64,000 nt of DNA, from assembly GCF_019774615.1 (NCBI RefSeq), contig NZ_CP081496.1, positions 6,076,001 to 6,140,000 of the forward strand. The letters are read 5' to 3'. Below, one piece after another: positions 24,775 to 32,813 of this stretch (the stretch's first letter is position 1; each line of letters begins with the position of its first letter). The stretch is from Streptomyces sp. BHT-5-2 (GTDB taxonomy: Bacteria > Actinomycetota > Actinomycetes > Streptomycetales > Streptomycetaceae). The translations under genes and the position numbers were made by a program. Under the pieces are notes generated by a model that saw nothing but the letters and a program-made list of their open reading frames with translations, had not been told where the DNA came from and made no database searches.

Positions 24775-25239
24775 TCAGGGAGTGGTTATCCCGTGATCAT
24801 GTCGGTAGATGTCCCTTACCTCCAGGTGGACGGACAGCTGACCGTCGCTGTCGTCCTGACGGAACTCCACCCCGGATCGATCGATTCGGGACCAGATGAC
24901 CTCCGGCTCGAAGGGGTGGGGGACTTCGGTGATGTGGAAGCCTTCCTCGACCAGGTCGGCGACCAACTCCGAGACCTCCGGGAGCGGTTCCTGAAGGCGC
25001 TCCCCCGGACCGGCCGGAAGGGAGACGCTGCTCCCTCCGGGCTCGATCTGGAGGTAGTAGAGCCGGCCCTTCTTGGTGAACGCCAACTCCAGGTCACCGT
25101 AGAGGCAGTACACCGGATCGGGATGCTGTTTGGCGAACGCTTCGGGCTCGCCCCAAGCGTCCACTACGTCGCGGTAGTCGGCCCCGGGTGTGACCACACC
25201 CAGAGCTCCTGTGCGCATGAAGCGCGACAAGATCGACAT
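24775..25239 (-). CDS. Immunity protein for the adjacent ALF/HINT toxin (predicted)
   Basis: This 154-residue acidic, cytoplasmic protein begins MSILSRFMRTGALGVVTPGA and contains DVVDAWGEPEAF and YCLYGDLELAFTKKGRLYYL, a GEP plus beta-strand pattern seen in several small immunity-like families. Its start is only three bases after the toxin stop, so both are made from one message. Toxin and immunity genes of polymorphic systems are normally adjacent in this order. The family is not one I can name, so the role rests on position. Confidence 0.75.
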   Translation of the reverse strand: MSILSRFMRTGALGVVTPGADYRDVVDAWGEPEAFAKQHPDPVYCLYGDLELAFTKKGRLYYLQIEPGGSSVSLPAGPGERLQEPLPEVSELVADLVEEGFHITEVPHPFEPEVIWSRIDRSGVEFRQDDSDGQLSVHLEVRDIYRHDHGITTP

Positions 25240-25242
25240 GGC

Positions 25243-28200
25243 TCACGCATCCTTCTCAAGCGCCTTGACCAGTCTTTCAAGACCGGGGATTTCATTGCTG
25301 TCCGGGAAGTTTTCCCTAACGTACTGGAGACCACCCCGCGCCTTCTCCAGAGCCTTCTTCCGGAACTTGGGGTCGTCGAAACTCTTCTCCGCATTCTTGA
25401 GCGCGGTTTTGCCGGCCTTTCCGGAGAAAGTGGACTTGAACTGAAGGTTTCCCGTCGTGTCGGCGGTTATGGAAACCTCGGTGTCGGAGCCACCGCCCTT
25501 GGTCTTCACATGGAATCCCTTCGAGGCCCAGTCATTGGCGTACTTGTCGACCTCGCAGGCCGCCGCGTTGTGGACGAGGACCGGAGCGTCGCCCGCACGC
25601 ACATAGTAGGTGTGGATGCCATTGACGGTGAGGTTGAAGACCCGCTGGGTCTCGGTCCATGTGCGGACCGACTCGACCTTGTTCGTCGTGCCGTCCGGGC
25701 TGCGGAGCAGGGCACCGGGCTTGATGTCGGCGGCCTTGGTCCAGTTCTGCTGGTCCTGGAGCCAGAAGGGGTGCCCGTCGGTCGCGGTGACCTTGCCGGT
25801 GGCGTTGCCCTTGTCGCCGTCGGTGTCGACGGTGAGCTCGACCAGGTGCTTGGTTCCGTTGCCGACGATGACATCGTCGACCGGACGTGCCGCGGTCCTG
25901 CCTGTTGTGGGATCGGTGGCAAGGACCTGGTCGCCGAGCTCGATGTCCTGGATCGGCTTGGTGGAGCCGTCGGCCATCACCACCAGCGTCATCGGCGCGA
26001 AGCTGTTGCACCCGATCTTCCGCCCGCGGCTGAAGAGCGACCGGAAGAACCCGCCGGCCTTCTTGACCCAGCCGCCGGCCTTCATCGCCCACTTGCCCGC
26101 CTTGGCCGCGGCGGCGACGAGATTGGCGCCGGGGATGGCGGCGATGCAGGAGGCGATGGCGTCACCGGTCTTGCCTTCCGCGGCGTACCAGCCGCAGTTG
26201 GCCAGGTTGGCCACGCTGCCGACGCCGGGAATACCGCCGAGGACGTCGAGTCCGAGGTGCCCGGCCTCCTTGAGGAACTTCTCCTTGTCGAAGTTCTCGT
26301 CCGCCTCGGCCGCCCGGTCCGCCAGGGCGCGGACGGCGTCCTCGCGCTCCTTCTGGAGTTCCGCGTTGTGCCGCTGGGCCTCGGCCTCGGCACGCTGCTT
26401 GGATTCGGCGATCTCCTTGGCCTCGTCGGCCGCCTTGTTGGCCGCTTCGGCGTCCTTGCCGGCCGCGACCGCCGAGGCGCGGGCTTCCGTGGCGGCGGCC
26501 TGCGCCTCATTGGCGGAGGAGCGGGCCCATGACGCGGAGACCGAGGCGCGGGCCGCGGAGGTCGCGGCTCCGCGGGCGGACTGGTGGGCCTGGGCCTCGG
26601 CGGCCCGTGCCTTCTTGGCTGACTGGGCCGCCTGCTGCGCGGATTCCCGCGCCTCGTCGGCGGACTTCCTGGCCTTCCTGGCCCAGTCACGGGCGTCGGC
26701 AGCCGACTTCTTGGCGTCCTCGGCGGCCTTGCCCGCCTCCACGGCGGCCTTCTTGGCGTGCAGCGCGTGCTCGTCGGCCTTGTGCGCGTTCTCCTGCGCG
26801 GTCGCGGCGACACCGGCGGCCTCGGCGATCAGTCGCTGCATTTCCGCGATGTGGGTCGCGTTGAGCTGGTCCTTGCGGGCCGCCTTGTACTGACCGCTCT
26901 CGATGAACTCGTGCAGCTGCCGGGCCGGGCCGGCCAGCGCGATCCTGGCCGCGGCCTCCAGCTCAGGACCGCCGACGCTGATCAGCTGCACGGCGCGGGT
27001 CCGGTCATCGGCCTCCCGGGCCTTGTACTGGCCCGAGACGAGGAACTCGTTGAGCTTCTGCGGATCGTTGGACTTGATCGCGGCCAGGGCCGCTTCCTGC
27101 ACCTGGGTGCTGCCCGTGCTGGACAGCTGCACCGCCTGGGTGCGGTAGTTCCCGTATGCGGCCGTGTGCTGGCCGGTGAGCAGGAAGTCGTGGATCTGCG
27201 CGGCGTCGCCCTTGAGCGCCTTCTCGGCGGCCTGCTTGACCGGATCCGACAGACCGTCCTGCGCGAGCTGCTCGACGCGGCCGCGCTCGTCGTCCTCCGC
27301 GGCCTTCTTCCAGCCGGTACGCACATACGCGCGCACCTCGTCGTCCGAGCCGGACAGTGCGGCCTCGGCCGCGGCCTGGCTCCACACGCCACGCGTCCGC
27401 AGCGCCGCCAGCGCGATGCGGCGACCGTCCGCGGCGACCTGCTTCAGGTCCGCATCCGGCTTGGCCGCCTGTTCGGCCAGGCGAGACGCCTCGTCGTCGA
27501 GCTTCCGCGCCTCCTCGGCCGCACGGGCCGCCTCGGCCTTGGCCTCGCCCTCCTCGGCCTTGAGGTCCTTGGCCGTCTCGATCGCCGCCGCGGTACCGGC
27601 TTCGAGTTCGGCCTTCTCGGTGTCACGGGCCAGGTCGAAGATCTCGTTCGCCTTGTTCACCGCTTCGGTGGCGGAGTTGGCGGCCAGCTGCGCCGCGTCG
27701 GCGTGCGCCCGCGACTCCGTAGCCGCCTTGGCCGAGTCCCCGGCGTGGTCGGCGGCCCGGTCGGCCTCCTTGGCCGCGTTCTCCGCGTGGGTGGCGGCCG
27801 CGTTCGCCGCTTCCCTGGCCTCGTTCGCCGCCTTTGCCGAACGCCGGGCCAGCGAGGCGGCAGTGTTCGCCGCCTGCGTGGCCTCACGGGCGTGCCGCCT
27901 GGCCTGGGCCGCGGCCACCCTGGCCTCGGCCGACGCCACGCCGGCTTCGTCCGCGTACCCGCTGGCCTCGGTCGCCGCCGCGGCCGCCGCGTTCGCGTTG
28001 GCACCCGCGCTCGCCGCCGCGGTGGCCGCGTTCCCGGCCTCGGTCGCCGCGATGCCGGCCTGCTTGGCCGCGTCCGCCGCCTTGCGTGCGCCCTTGGCAG
28101 CGCCCCGGGCCCGCTCGGCTGCCTGGCGCGCGGCCGATGCCTTACCCGCGTCCGAGGCCGCGTCCGCCGCCGCGTTCCGCGCCTGCGCCGCCGCGTTGGC

Positions 28201-29241
28201 CGCCGCCGCGGCCGCCGCCGCGGCCCGCGAGGCAGCGTTCGCCGCCACCCGCGCCGAGGAGTTCGCGGCTCGCGCGGCGTTGATCGCCTGCTGCGCGGCC
28301 CGCGCCGCTCCCTTGGCCGACTCCGCCGCCTGCGCGGCCGCGCCCGCCGCCCGGCCCGCGTTCTTCTGCGCGGCCTTCGTCTCCTTGGCGGCCCGTTGTG
28401 CGGCCTCCTTGGCCAGCCTCGATGCCTCTACGGCACGATCTGAGGCTTCCTTGGCTGCGTCGGTCTCCCGCTTGGCCTTCTCTCCGGCTTCCTTGGCCTG
28501 CTGCGCCAACTGCTCGATGCTGGCCCGCTCCTGGTCCTTGGCCTGCGCGACATGCACGCCCACCTCCAGGAACTCGTGGATGTCCTCCGGTCCGCCGCGC
28601 AGGGCGATCGTTGCGGCCTCCTCGGTCGCCGGACCCGCCGTGCTCATGATCTGGACGAGCTTGGTCCGCTCGTCCGCCCGGCGGGCCGCCGACTGGCCGT
28701 CGGCGAGGAAGTCCCGGATTGCCTCCGGGCCCTTCTTCAGGGCGGCTTCGCCCGCCTCCTGGACGTTCCGGTCGCCGGTGCTGACGATCTGGACGACCTG
28801 GGTACGCTGATCCGCCTCCAGCGGCGTTTCCCAGCCGTCCTTCAGGAACTTCCGCAGATCCTCAGGAGTCCCGCGCAGCGCCTTCTCCGCCGCGTCCCGC
28901 ACATTGCGGCCCGCCACCGAGTGCATCTGAACCACGGTCAGGCGGTTGTCCGCATGCTCGGCGAGCTGCCACTCGTTGTCCAGGAAGTTGCGGAGATCGG
29001 CCTCGGTGCCCGTGAGCGCGACCTCCGCCACCGCCTTGACACCCGGCCCGCTGTTCTTCCACAGGTCCAGGACCCTGCCACGCTCGGTGGTCGGGTAAGG
29101 GAAGACGATGGTGAGTCCATCGTCCCCCGATTCGGCCGCCGCTGCGGGGGTCGTCCCGATGACGCCCGCCACCAGCGTCAGTGGCAGCACGCCTGCGCAT
29201 AGCGCACGTATGCCGCGCGGCCACTTCCCTCTCGCTCTCAC
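25243..29241 (-). CDS. Polymorphic toxin: ALF repeats, Ala-rich coiled coils, HINT, C-terminal toxin
   Basis: The 1332-residue protein begins at a GTG with AAAGGA upstream and has a Sec signal (ALCAGVLPLTLVAGVIGTTPAAAA). Residues about 50-235 hold four ALF repeats (for example ALRGTPEDLRKFLKDGWE), 235-560 an Ala-rich coiled coil, 590-790 four or five more ALF repeats (ALSGSDDEVRAYVRTGWKKA), and 800-970 a second coiled coil. A hydrophobic pretoxin block (LGGIPGVGSVANLANCGWYA) precedes a HINT domain (about 1077-1222) starting at a Cys (CNSFAPMT), with TDGHPFW and ending VLVHN. HINT should cut itself and free the last 107 residues. That tail matches no toxin family I know. The gene after it encodes the predicted immunity protein. 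Confidence 0.9.
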   Translation of the reverse strand: MRARGKWPRGIRALCAGVLPLTLVAGVIGTTPAAAAESGDDGLTIVFPYPTTERGRVLDLWKNSGPGVKAVAEVALTGTEADLRNFLDNEWQLAEHADNRLTVVQMHSVAGRNVRDAAEKALRGTPEDLRKFLKDGWETPLEADQRTQVVQIVSTGDRNVQEAGEAALKKGPEAIRDFLADGQSAARRADERTKLVQIMSTAGPATEEAATIALRGGPEDIHEFLEVGVHVAQAKDQERASIEQLAQQAKEAGEKAKRETDAAKEASDRAVEASRLAKEAAQRAAKETKAAQKNAGRAAGAAAQAAESAKGAARAAQQAINAARAANSSARVAANAASRAAAAAAAAANAAAQARNAAADAASDAGKASAARQAAERARGAAKGARKAADAAKQAGIAATEAGNAATAAASAGANANAAAAAATEASGYADEAGVASAEARVAAAQARRHAREATQAANTAASLARRSAKAANEAREAANAAATHAENAAKEADRAADHAGDSAKAATESRAHADAAQLAANSATEAVNKANEIFDLARDTEKAELEAGTAAAIETAKDLKAEEGEAKAEAARAAEEARKLDDEASRLAEQAAKPDADLKQVAADGRRIALAALRTRGVWSQAAAEAALSGSDDEVRAYVRTGWKKAAEDDERGRVEQLAQDGLSDPVKQAAEKALKGDAAQIHDFLLTGQHTAAYGNYRTQAVQLSSTGSTQVQEAALAAIKSNDPQKLNEFLVSGQYKAREADDRTRAVQLISVGGPELEAAARIALAGPARQLHEFIESGQYKAARKDQLNATHIAEMQRLIAEAAGVAATAQENAHKADEHALHAKKAAVEAGKAAEDAKKSAADARDWARKARKSADEARESAQQAAQSAKKARAAEAQAHQSARGAATSAARASVSASWARSSANEAQAAATEARASAVAAGKDAEAANKAADEAKEIAESKQRAEAEAQRHNAELQKEREDAVRALADRAAEADENFDKEKFLKEAGHLGLDVLGGIPGVGSVANLANCGWYAAEGKTGDAIASCIAAIPGANLVAAAAKAGKWAMKAGGWVKKAGGFFRSLFSRGRKIGCNSFAPMTLVVMADGSTKPIQDIELGDQVLATDPTTGRTAARPVDDVIVGNGTKHLVELTVDTDGDKGNATGKVTATDGHPFWLQDQQNWTKAADIKPGALLRSPDGTTNKVESVRTWTETQRVFNLTVNGIHTYYVRAGDAPVLVHNAAACEVDKYANDWASKGFHVKTKGGGSDTEVSITADTTGNLQFKSTFSGKAGKTALKNAEKSFDDPKFRKKALEKARGGLQYVRENFPDSNEIPGLERLVKALEKDA

Positions 29242-29563
29242 TACGCAAATCCTTTGTGCTAGTTATGCGTTGCCGACATTCGGCGCAGTGAGCATAGCTT
29301 CCATAATAGACAGGTAAAGCAACGGCATTGAGCACTAGTCGCTACAGGAGGCATCCGAACTCGGGGAAAAATCCCCTACGAGATGACCGGGACGAGTCGA
29401 AGAATCAAAGGTTGTACGGCGCATCGAGGTCGTGTCCGATTCGTTATGAAGCGATCATTGCGAACTCTCCGAGTTCTGTGGGTGATAGGTTCGTAGACGC
29501 CCTTAGGACCCAATCTCCCGCGGCCACTTCTTTCCGCCGCAACCCCTCTGGAAGGAACCTCTG
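29242..29563. other. Divergent intergenic region between toxin and secreted-protein genes
   Basis: The 322 bp contain the promoters for two divergent genes, and are distinctly AT-richer (29270-29480) than their neighbours. GGAAGGAA stands before the GTG at 29564. I see no operator-like repeat and no supported gene. Confidence 0.5.
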
Positions 29564-30091
29564 GTGATACTTCGCGCGCGCAAGGCGCTGATCACTGGCG
29601 TTATTGGTGCCACCGCGGTCATCGCGGGGGCCTCCACCCTCGCCGTCGCCCACGCCGCCCCACAGCCCGCGAACGGTGCCACCCGCGCGGCTTCCGGCGA
29701 ACTTCCGCCGCCGGCGATCGAGGACTTCGAGTACCCGGACGCGGACAAAGTCCTCAAGGAAAAGGGCATCAAGCTCGTCAAGGGCGACGGACACATCGTC
29801 ATGACCGAGTGCGACGCCGCACCGGACTTCGAGGTCATGGCGAACAAGGGACAGCATCCCGTCAGCTATTGCTTCAAGGTCACCGGGAAGACCGGCTACC
29901 TCACAATGGAGATCCCCCGGATCATCGGCATCATGGAGAACGAGGGCCGTACCGCCCAGGCGACCGTGACCACCGAGGGCAAGACCAAGACCGTCGACCT
30001 GCGGAAGAACCGGCTGACACCGCTCGGCGAGGGCGACCTCAACACCGGTGGCAACGAAGCCACCCTCCTCGAACTCCGCGTCAAGGGCTGA
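29564..30091 (+). CDS. Secreted protein of unknown function (175 aa)
   Basis: A GTG start with GGAAGGAA upstream gives a signal peptide (GVIGATAVIAGASTLAVAHA). The mature domain of about 130 residues is beta-rich (GHIVMTECDAAPDFEVMAN, VSYCFKVTGKTGYLTMEIP, RTAQATVTTEGKTKTVDLRK) with two cysteines that could pair. It is not a family I recognise. The stop is only 17 bp before recognisable coding remains of a chymotrypsin-fold paralogue whose signal peptide is gone, so a deletion probably joined the two. Confidence 0.75.
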   Translation: MILRARKALITGVIGATAVIAGASTLAVAHAAPQPANGATRAASGELPPPAIEDFEYPDADKVLKEKGIKLVKGDGHIVMTECDAAPDFEVMANKGQHPVSYCFKVTGKTGYLTMEIPRIIGIMENEGRTAQATVTTEGKTKTVDLRKNRLTPLGEGDLNTGGNEATLLELRVKG

Positions 30092-30107
30092 CCGGCCACC
30101 GCTCGGA

Positions 30108-30974
30108 GCCGGTCTGCTGACCGCTGCGCCGGCGAATGCCGTCGCGGGAAGCAGCACAAAAGAGGGCTCGTATGCGTTCACCGCAAAGTTCGGCATCGGT
30201 GGGATACGCAGCTGTTCCGCGGCGCTCGTGGAAAAGCAATGGCTGGTGACCGCCGCCAGTTGCTTTGCTGACAATCCGGCGCAGGGCTTCAGGATTCGCG
30301 CAGGCGCGCCGAAGTCCAGGACCACGGCCATCATCGGCCGCACGGACCCGTCGCAGGAATCCGGCAGCGTGGTGGACGTCGCGGAACTCGTCCCGCGCGA
30401 GGACCGCGACCTGGTGACGGCCAGGCTTGCCAAGCCGGTCACCGGTATCGCCCCGGTCGACGTCGGTCGCAAGGCTCCCGAGACCGGTGAAAACCTCTGG
30501 GTGTCCGGTTACGGTCGGACCGCAGAAGAGTGGGTTCCGGACCTCCTGCACCACGCGAAGTTCGCGGTGGATTCCGTAAAGGACACCTCGGTCGGCCTTT
30601 CCGGAACGTCCGACGACCCGGGCGTCTGCAAGGGCGACACCGGCGGTCCCGCATTCCGCGGGGCCGACGGCCGTTTCGAGCTCGCCGCCGTCAACAGCAC
30701 CTCGTGGCAGGGCGGTTGCCTCGGAAACCGGCAGGAGACCCGCATGGAACAACGCCGCACAGATCAGTGCCGGTGAGTTCACCGGCAAGAAGACCGCCGG
30801 CCTCCTCATTCGCTGGAACGACGGCCAGGCCCAGGTCTTCCCCGGTGTGGACGCCTCCGGCTACCAGGGCAGCCGGATCACCGTCCGGCCCGTCGGGTCC
30901 GCCTGGCGCAACTCCCGGACCCTGACGGTGGGTTCCTTCACGGCTCCCACGGCGAGGTCCAGCTCGTCGGCTGA
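30108..30974 (+). pseudogene. Decayed chymotrypsin-fold/FG-GAP paralogue
   Basis: The translation from about 30108 to 30735 (frame 3) matches the genes at 31035 and 37536: AAPANAVAGSSTKEGSYAF, LVEKQWLVTAASCFADNP, VCKGDTGGPAF and STSWQGGCLG. The signal peptide is missing. After QGGCLGN the reading changes frame and resumes with AQISAGEFTGKKTAGLLIRW, which corresponds to the penultimate tail repeat of the intact gene, so the middle of the tail is deleted. A second joint after VGSFTA shifts frame again and ends SHGEVQLVG before TGA (30972-30974), matching the normal C-terminus. At least two deletions and the lost start make this a pseudogene. Confidence 0.8.
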
Positions 30975-31034
30975 GCCGGACCGGCCCTCCCCAGGCCGCT
31001 CCGGCCACCTCTCACACGACTTATGGAGAAAACC

Positions 31035-32651
31035 GTGTTCAGCAGACGTCCACGCGGCGCGTGGATGACCGCAATCCTCACCGCCGCCGTCGCCGCCGGT
31101 GCGCTGACCGCCGCCCCGGCCCACGCCGTGGTGGGCAAGCCCGCCACGGACGAGGCATACGCCTTCGCCGCGAAGCTCGACATCGGCAACGGCATGCGCA
31201 GTTGCTCCGGCGCACTCGTGCACAAGCAGTGGGTGCTCACCGCCGCCAGCTGCTTCGCGGCGAAGCCCGAGAAGAGCTTCGAGATCGCCGAAGGCGCACC
31301 GAAGTGGAAGACGACGGCCACCATCGGCCGCACCGACGTCACGAAGGCGACGGGCACTGTTGCGGACGTCGTCGAGCTCGTCCCGTACGAGGGGCGCGAC
31401 GTGGTGATGGCGAAGCTCGCCAAGCCGGTCACCGGAGTCACCCCCGTGGCCATCGGGGACACCGCACCCGCGGCGGGTGAGGAGCTGAAGGTCGCCGGCT
31501 TCGGGCGCACGAAGACCGCATGGGTTCCCGACCTTCTGAACAGCGCGGCGTTCACCGTGGACTCGGTCCAGGACGGCTCGATCGGCATCAGCCCCAAGTC
31601 CCCCGCGGACGGAGCGGTCTGCAAGGGCGATACCGGCGGCCCGGCGCTGCGGGAGACCGCCGGCGGCGTGGAGCTGGTCGGCGTCAACAGCACGTCCTGG
31701 CAGGGTGGTTGCCTGGGCACCGACGCGTCCGAGACCCGCAGGAGTGCGGTCGACACCCGTGTGGACGGCCTCGGCACCTGGGTACAGAAGATCGGTTACC
31801 GCGATGTCTTCGCCAAGTCGCCCTGGGACAAGGCGACTCACATCGCCTCCGGGTACTTCACCGGCGGCTCGGCCGGCGGCACCCGCCACATGGACCTCAT
31901 CGTTCGCTGGATCGACTCCGAGGTCACCCTCTACCAGGGTGCGGACGACAAGGACGCACGTCACCCCTTCGTCGCCGAGTACCAGCTCGGGAAGCCGCTG
32001 AAGCAGGACCCGAAGACCAACTGGCAGTACGTCCAGCAGATGACGGGCGCGAGCTTCGGCAACGGTTCGGACGGACTCGTGGTGCGCTGGGTCGACAGTG
32101 AGATGACCCAGTACACGCAGGTGGACAAGAAGGGCTTCCACGGCGAGAAGCGGCTCGCCGTCGCCGACCGCAAGGGCACCTGGTCGCACCTGAAGAACAT
32201 GACCGCGGGCCGGTACACCGGCAACGCTCAGCGCGACGACCTCCTGGTCACCTGGGACGACGGCCGGGTCACGCTGCACCCCGACCTGAACACCAACGGC
32301 CTGGCGGAGAAGTCGAAGAAGACGCTGGCCCAGAAGAACACGACCTGGCCGTACGCGACGCAGATCGCGGCGGGCGAGTTCACCGGGAAGAAGACCGCCG
32401 ATCTGCTGGTGCGCTGGGTCGACGGCGAGACGACCATCTATCCCGGTGTCGACGCGGCGGGCCTCCACGGTGAGATCAAGATCCAGCCGAGGAAGTCCCG
32501 CATGACCGACGCCAACGTCGTGGGCGTCGGCGCCTTCGTCGCGAACGAGGCTCCGAACGACGTCCTGGTCCGATGGGCGAACGGAAAGCTCACCCTGTTC
32601 CCGGCCGTCGACGCCGCCGGTCTCCACGACGAGATCAAGCTCTGGGGCTGA
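31035..32651 (+). CDS. Secreted chymotrypsin-fold pseudoprotease with FG-GAP-like tail
   Basis: A GTG at 31035 with GGAGAAA six bases upstream gives 538 residues; the ATG at 31023 has no ribosome site. A signal peptide (ILTAAVAAGALTAAPAHA) leads into a trypsin-like domain in which the His box reads VLTAASCF (His to Ser) and the nucleophile box CKGDTGGPAL (Ser to Thr), while RDVVMAKL keeps the Asp. Catalysis is therefore doubtful. The C-terminal half holds five repeats of about 55-60 residues with the pattern DLLVRWVDGETTIYPGVDAAG. The family may bind rather than cut a target. It is the intact copy next to a decayed one. Confidence 0.8.
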   Translation: MFSRRPRGAWMTAILTAAVAAGALTAAPAHAVVGKPATDEAYAFAAKLDIGNGMRSCSGALVHKQWVLTAASCFAAKPEKSFEIAEGAPKWKTTATIGRTDVTKATGTVADVVELVPYEGRDVVMAKLAKPVTGVTPVAIGDTAPAAGEELKVAGFGRTKTAWVPDLLNSAAFTVDSVQDGSIGISPKSPADGAVCKGDTGGPALRETAGGVELVGVNSTSWQGGCLGTDASETRRSAVDTRVDGLGTWVQKIGYRDVFAKSPWDKATHIASGYFTGGSAGGTRHMDLIVRWIDSEVTLYQGADDKDARHPFVAEYQLGKPLKQDPKTNWQYVQQMTGASFGNGSDGLVVRWVDSEMTQYTQVDKKGFHGEKRLAVADRKGTWSHLKNMTAGRYTGNAQRDDLLVTWDDGRVTLHPDLNTNGLAEKSKKTLAQKNTTWPYATQIAAGEFTGKKTADLLVRWVDGETTIYPGVDAAGLHGEIKIQPRKSRMTDANVVGVGAFVANEAPNDVLVRWANGKLTLFPAVDAAGLHDEIKLWG

Positions 32652-32671
32652 ACCGACAGCCGTCGTGAAAA

Positions 32672-32702
32672 GGTCCGGCCGACCAGCGCGGTCGGCCGGA
32701 CC
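32672..32702 (+). terminator. Terminator after the FG-GAP pseudoprotease
   Basis: Thirteen-base arms GGTCCGGCCGACC and GGTCGGCCGGACC pair perfectly around AGCGC, 20 bp after the stop codon. Confidence 0.75.
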
Positions 32703-32813
32703 TCCCGGGCCCGCCGGCGGGCGGCACCGGCTCCCGCTGTGTCCGCCGCCCGCCCCGATCCCCCGTTTGCCGTGCTCGTCCGTATCTCCTTGAACCCGAG
32801 GATCAACCCACCC

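Noticed and set aside
26758..28810. Long plus-strand frames opposite the toxin coiled coil
   Set aside because: They mirror the Ala-rich repeats in frames made open by GC bias; there is no signal, motif or start site.
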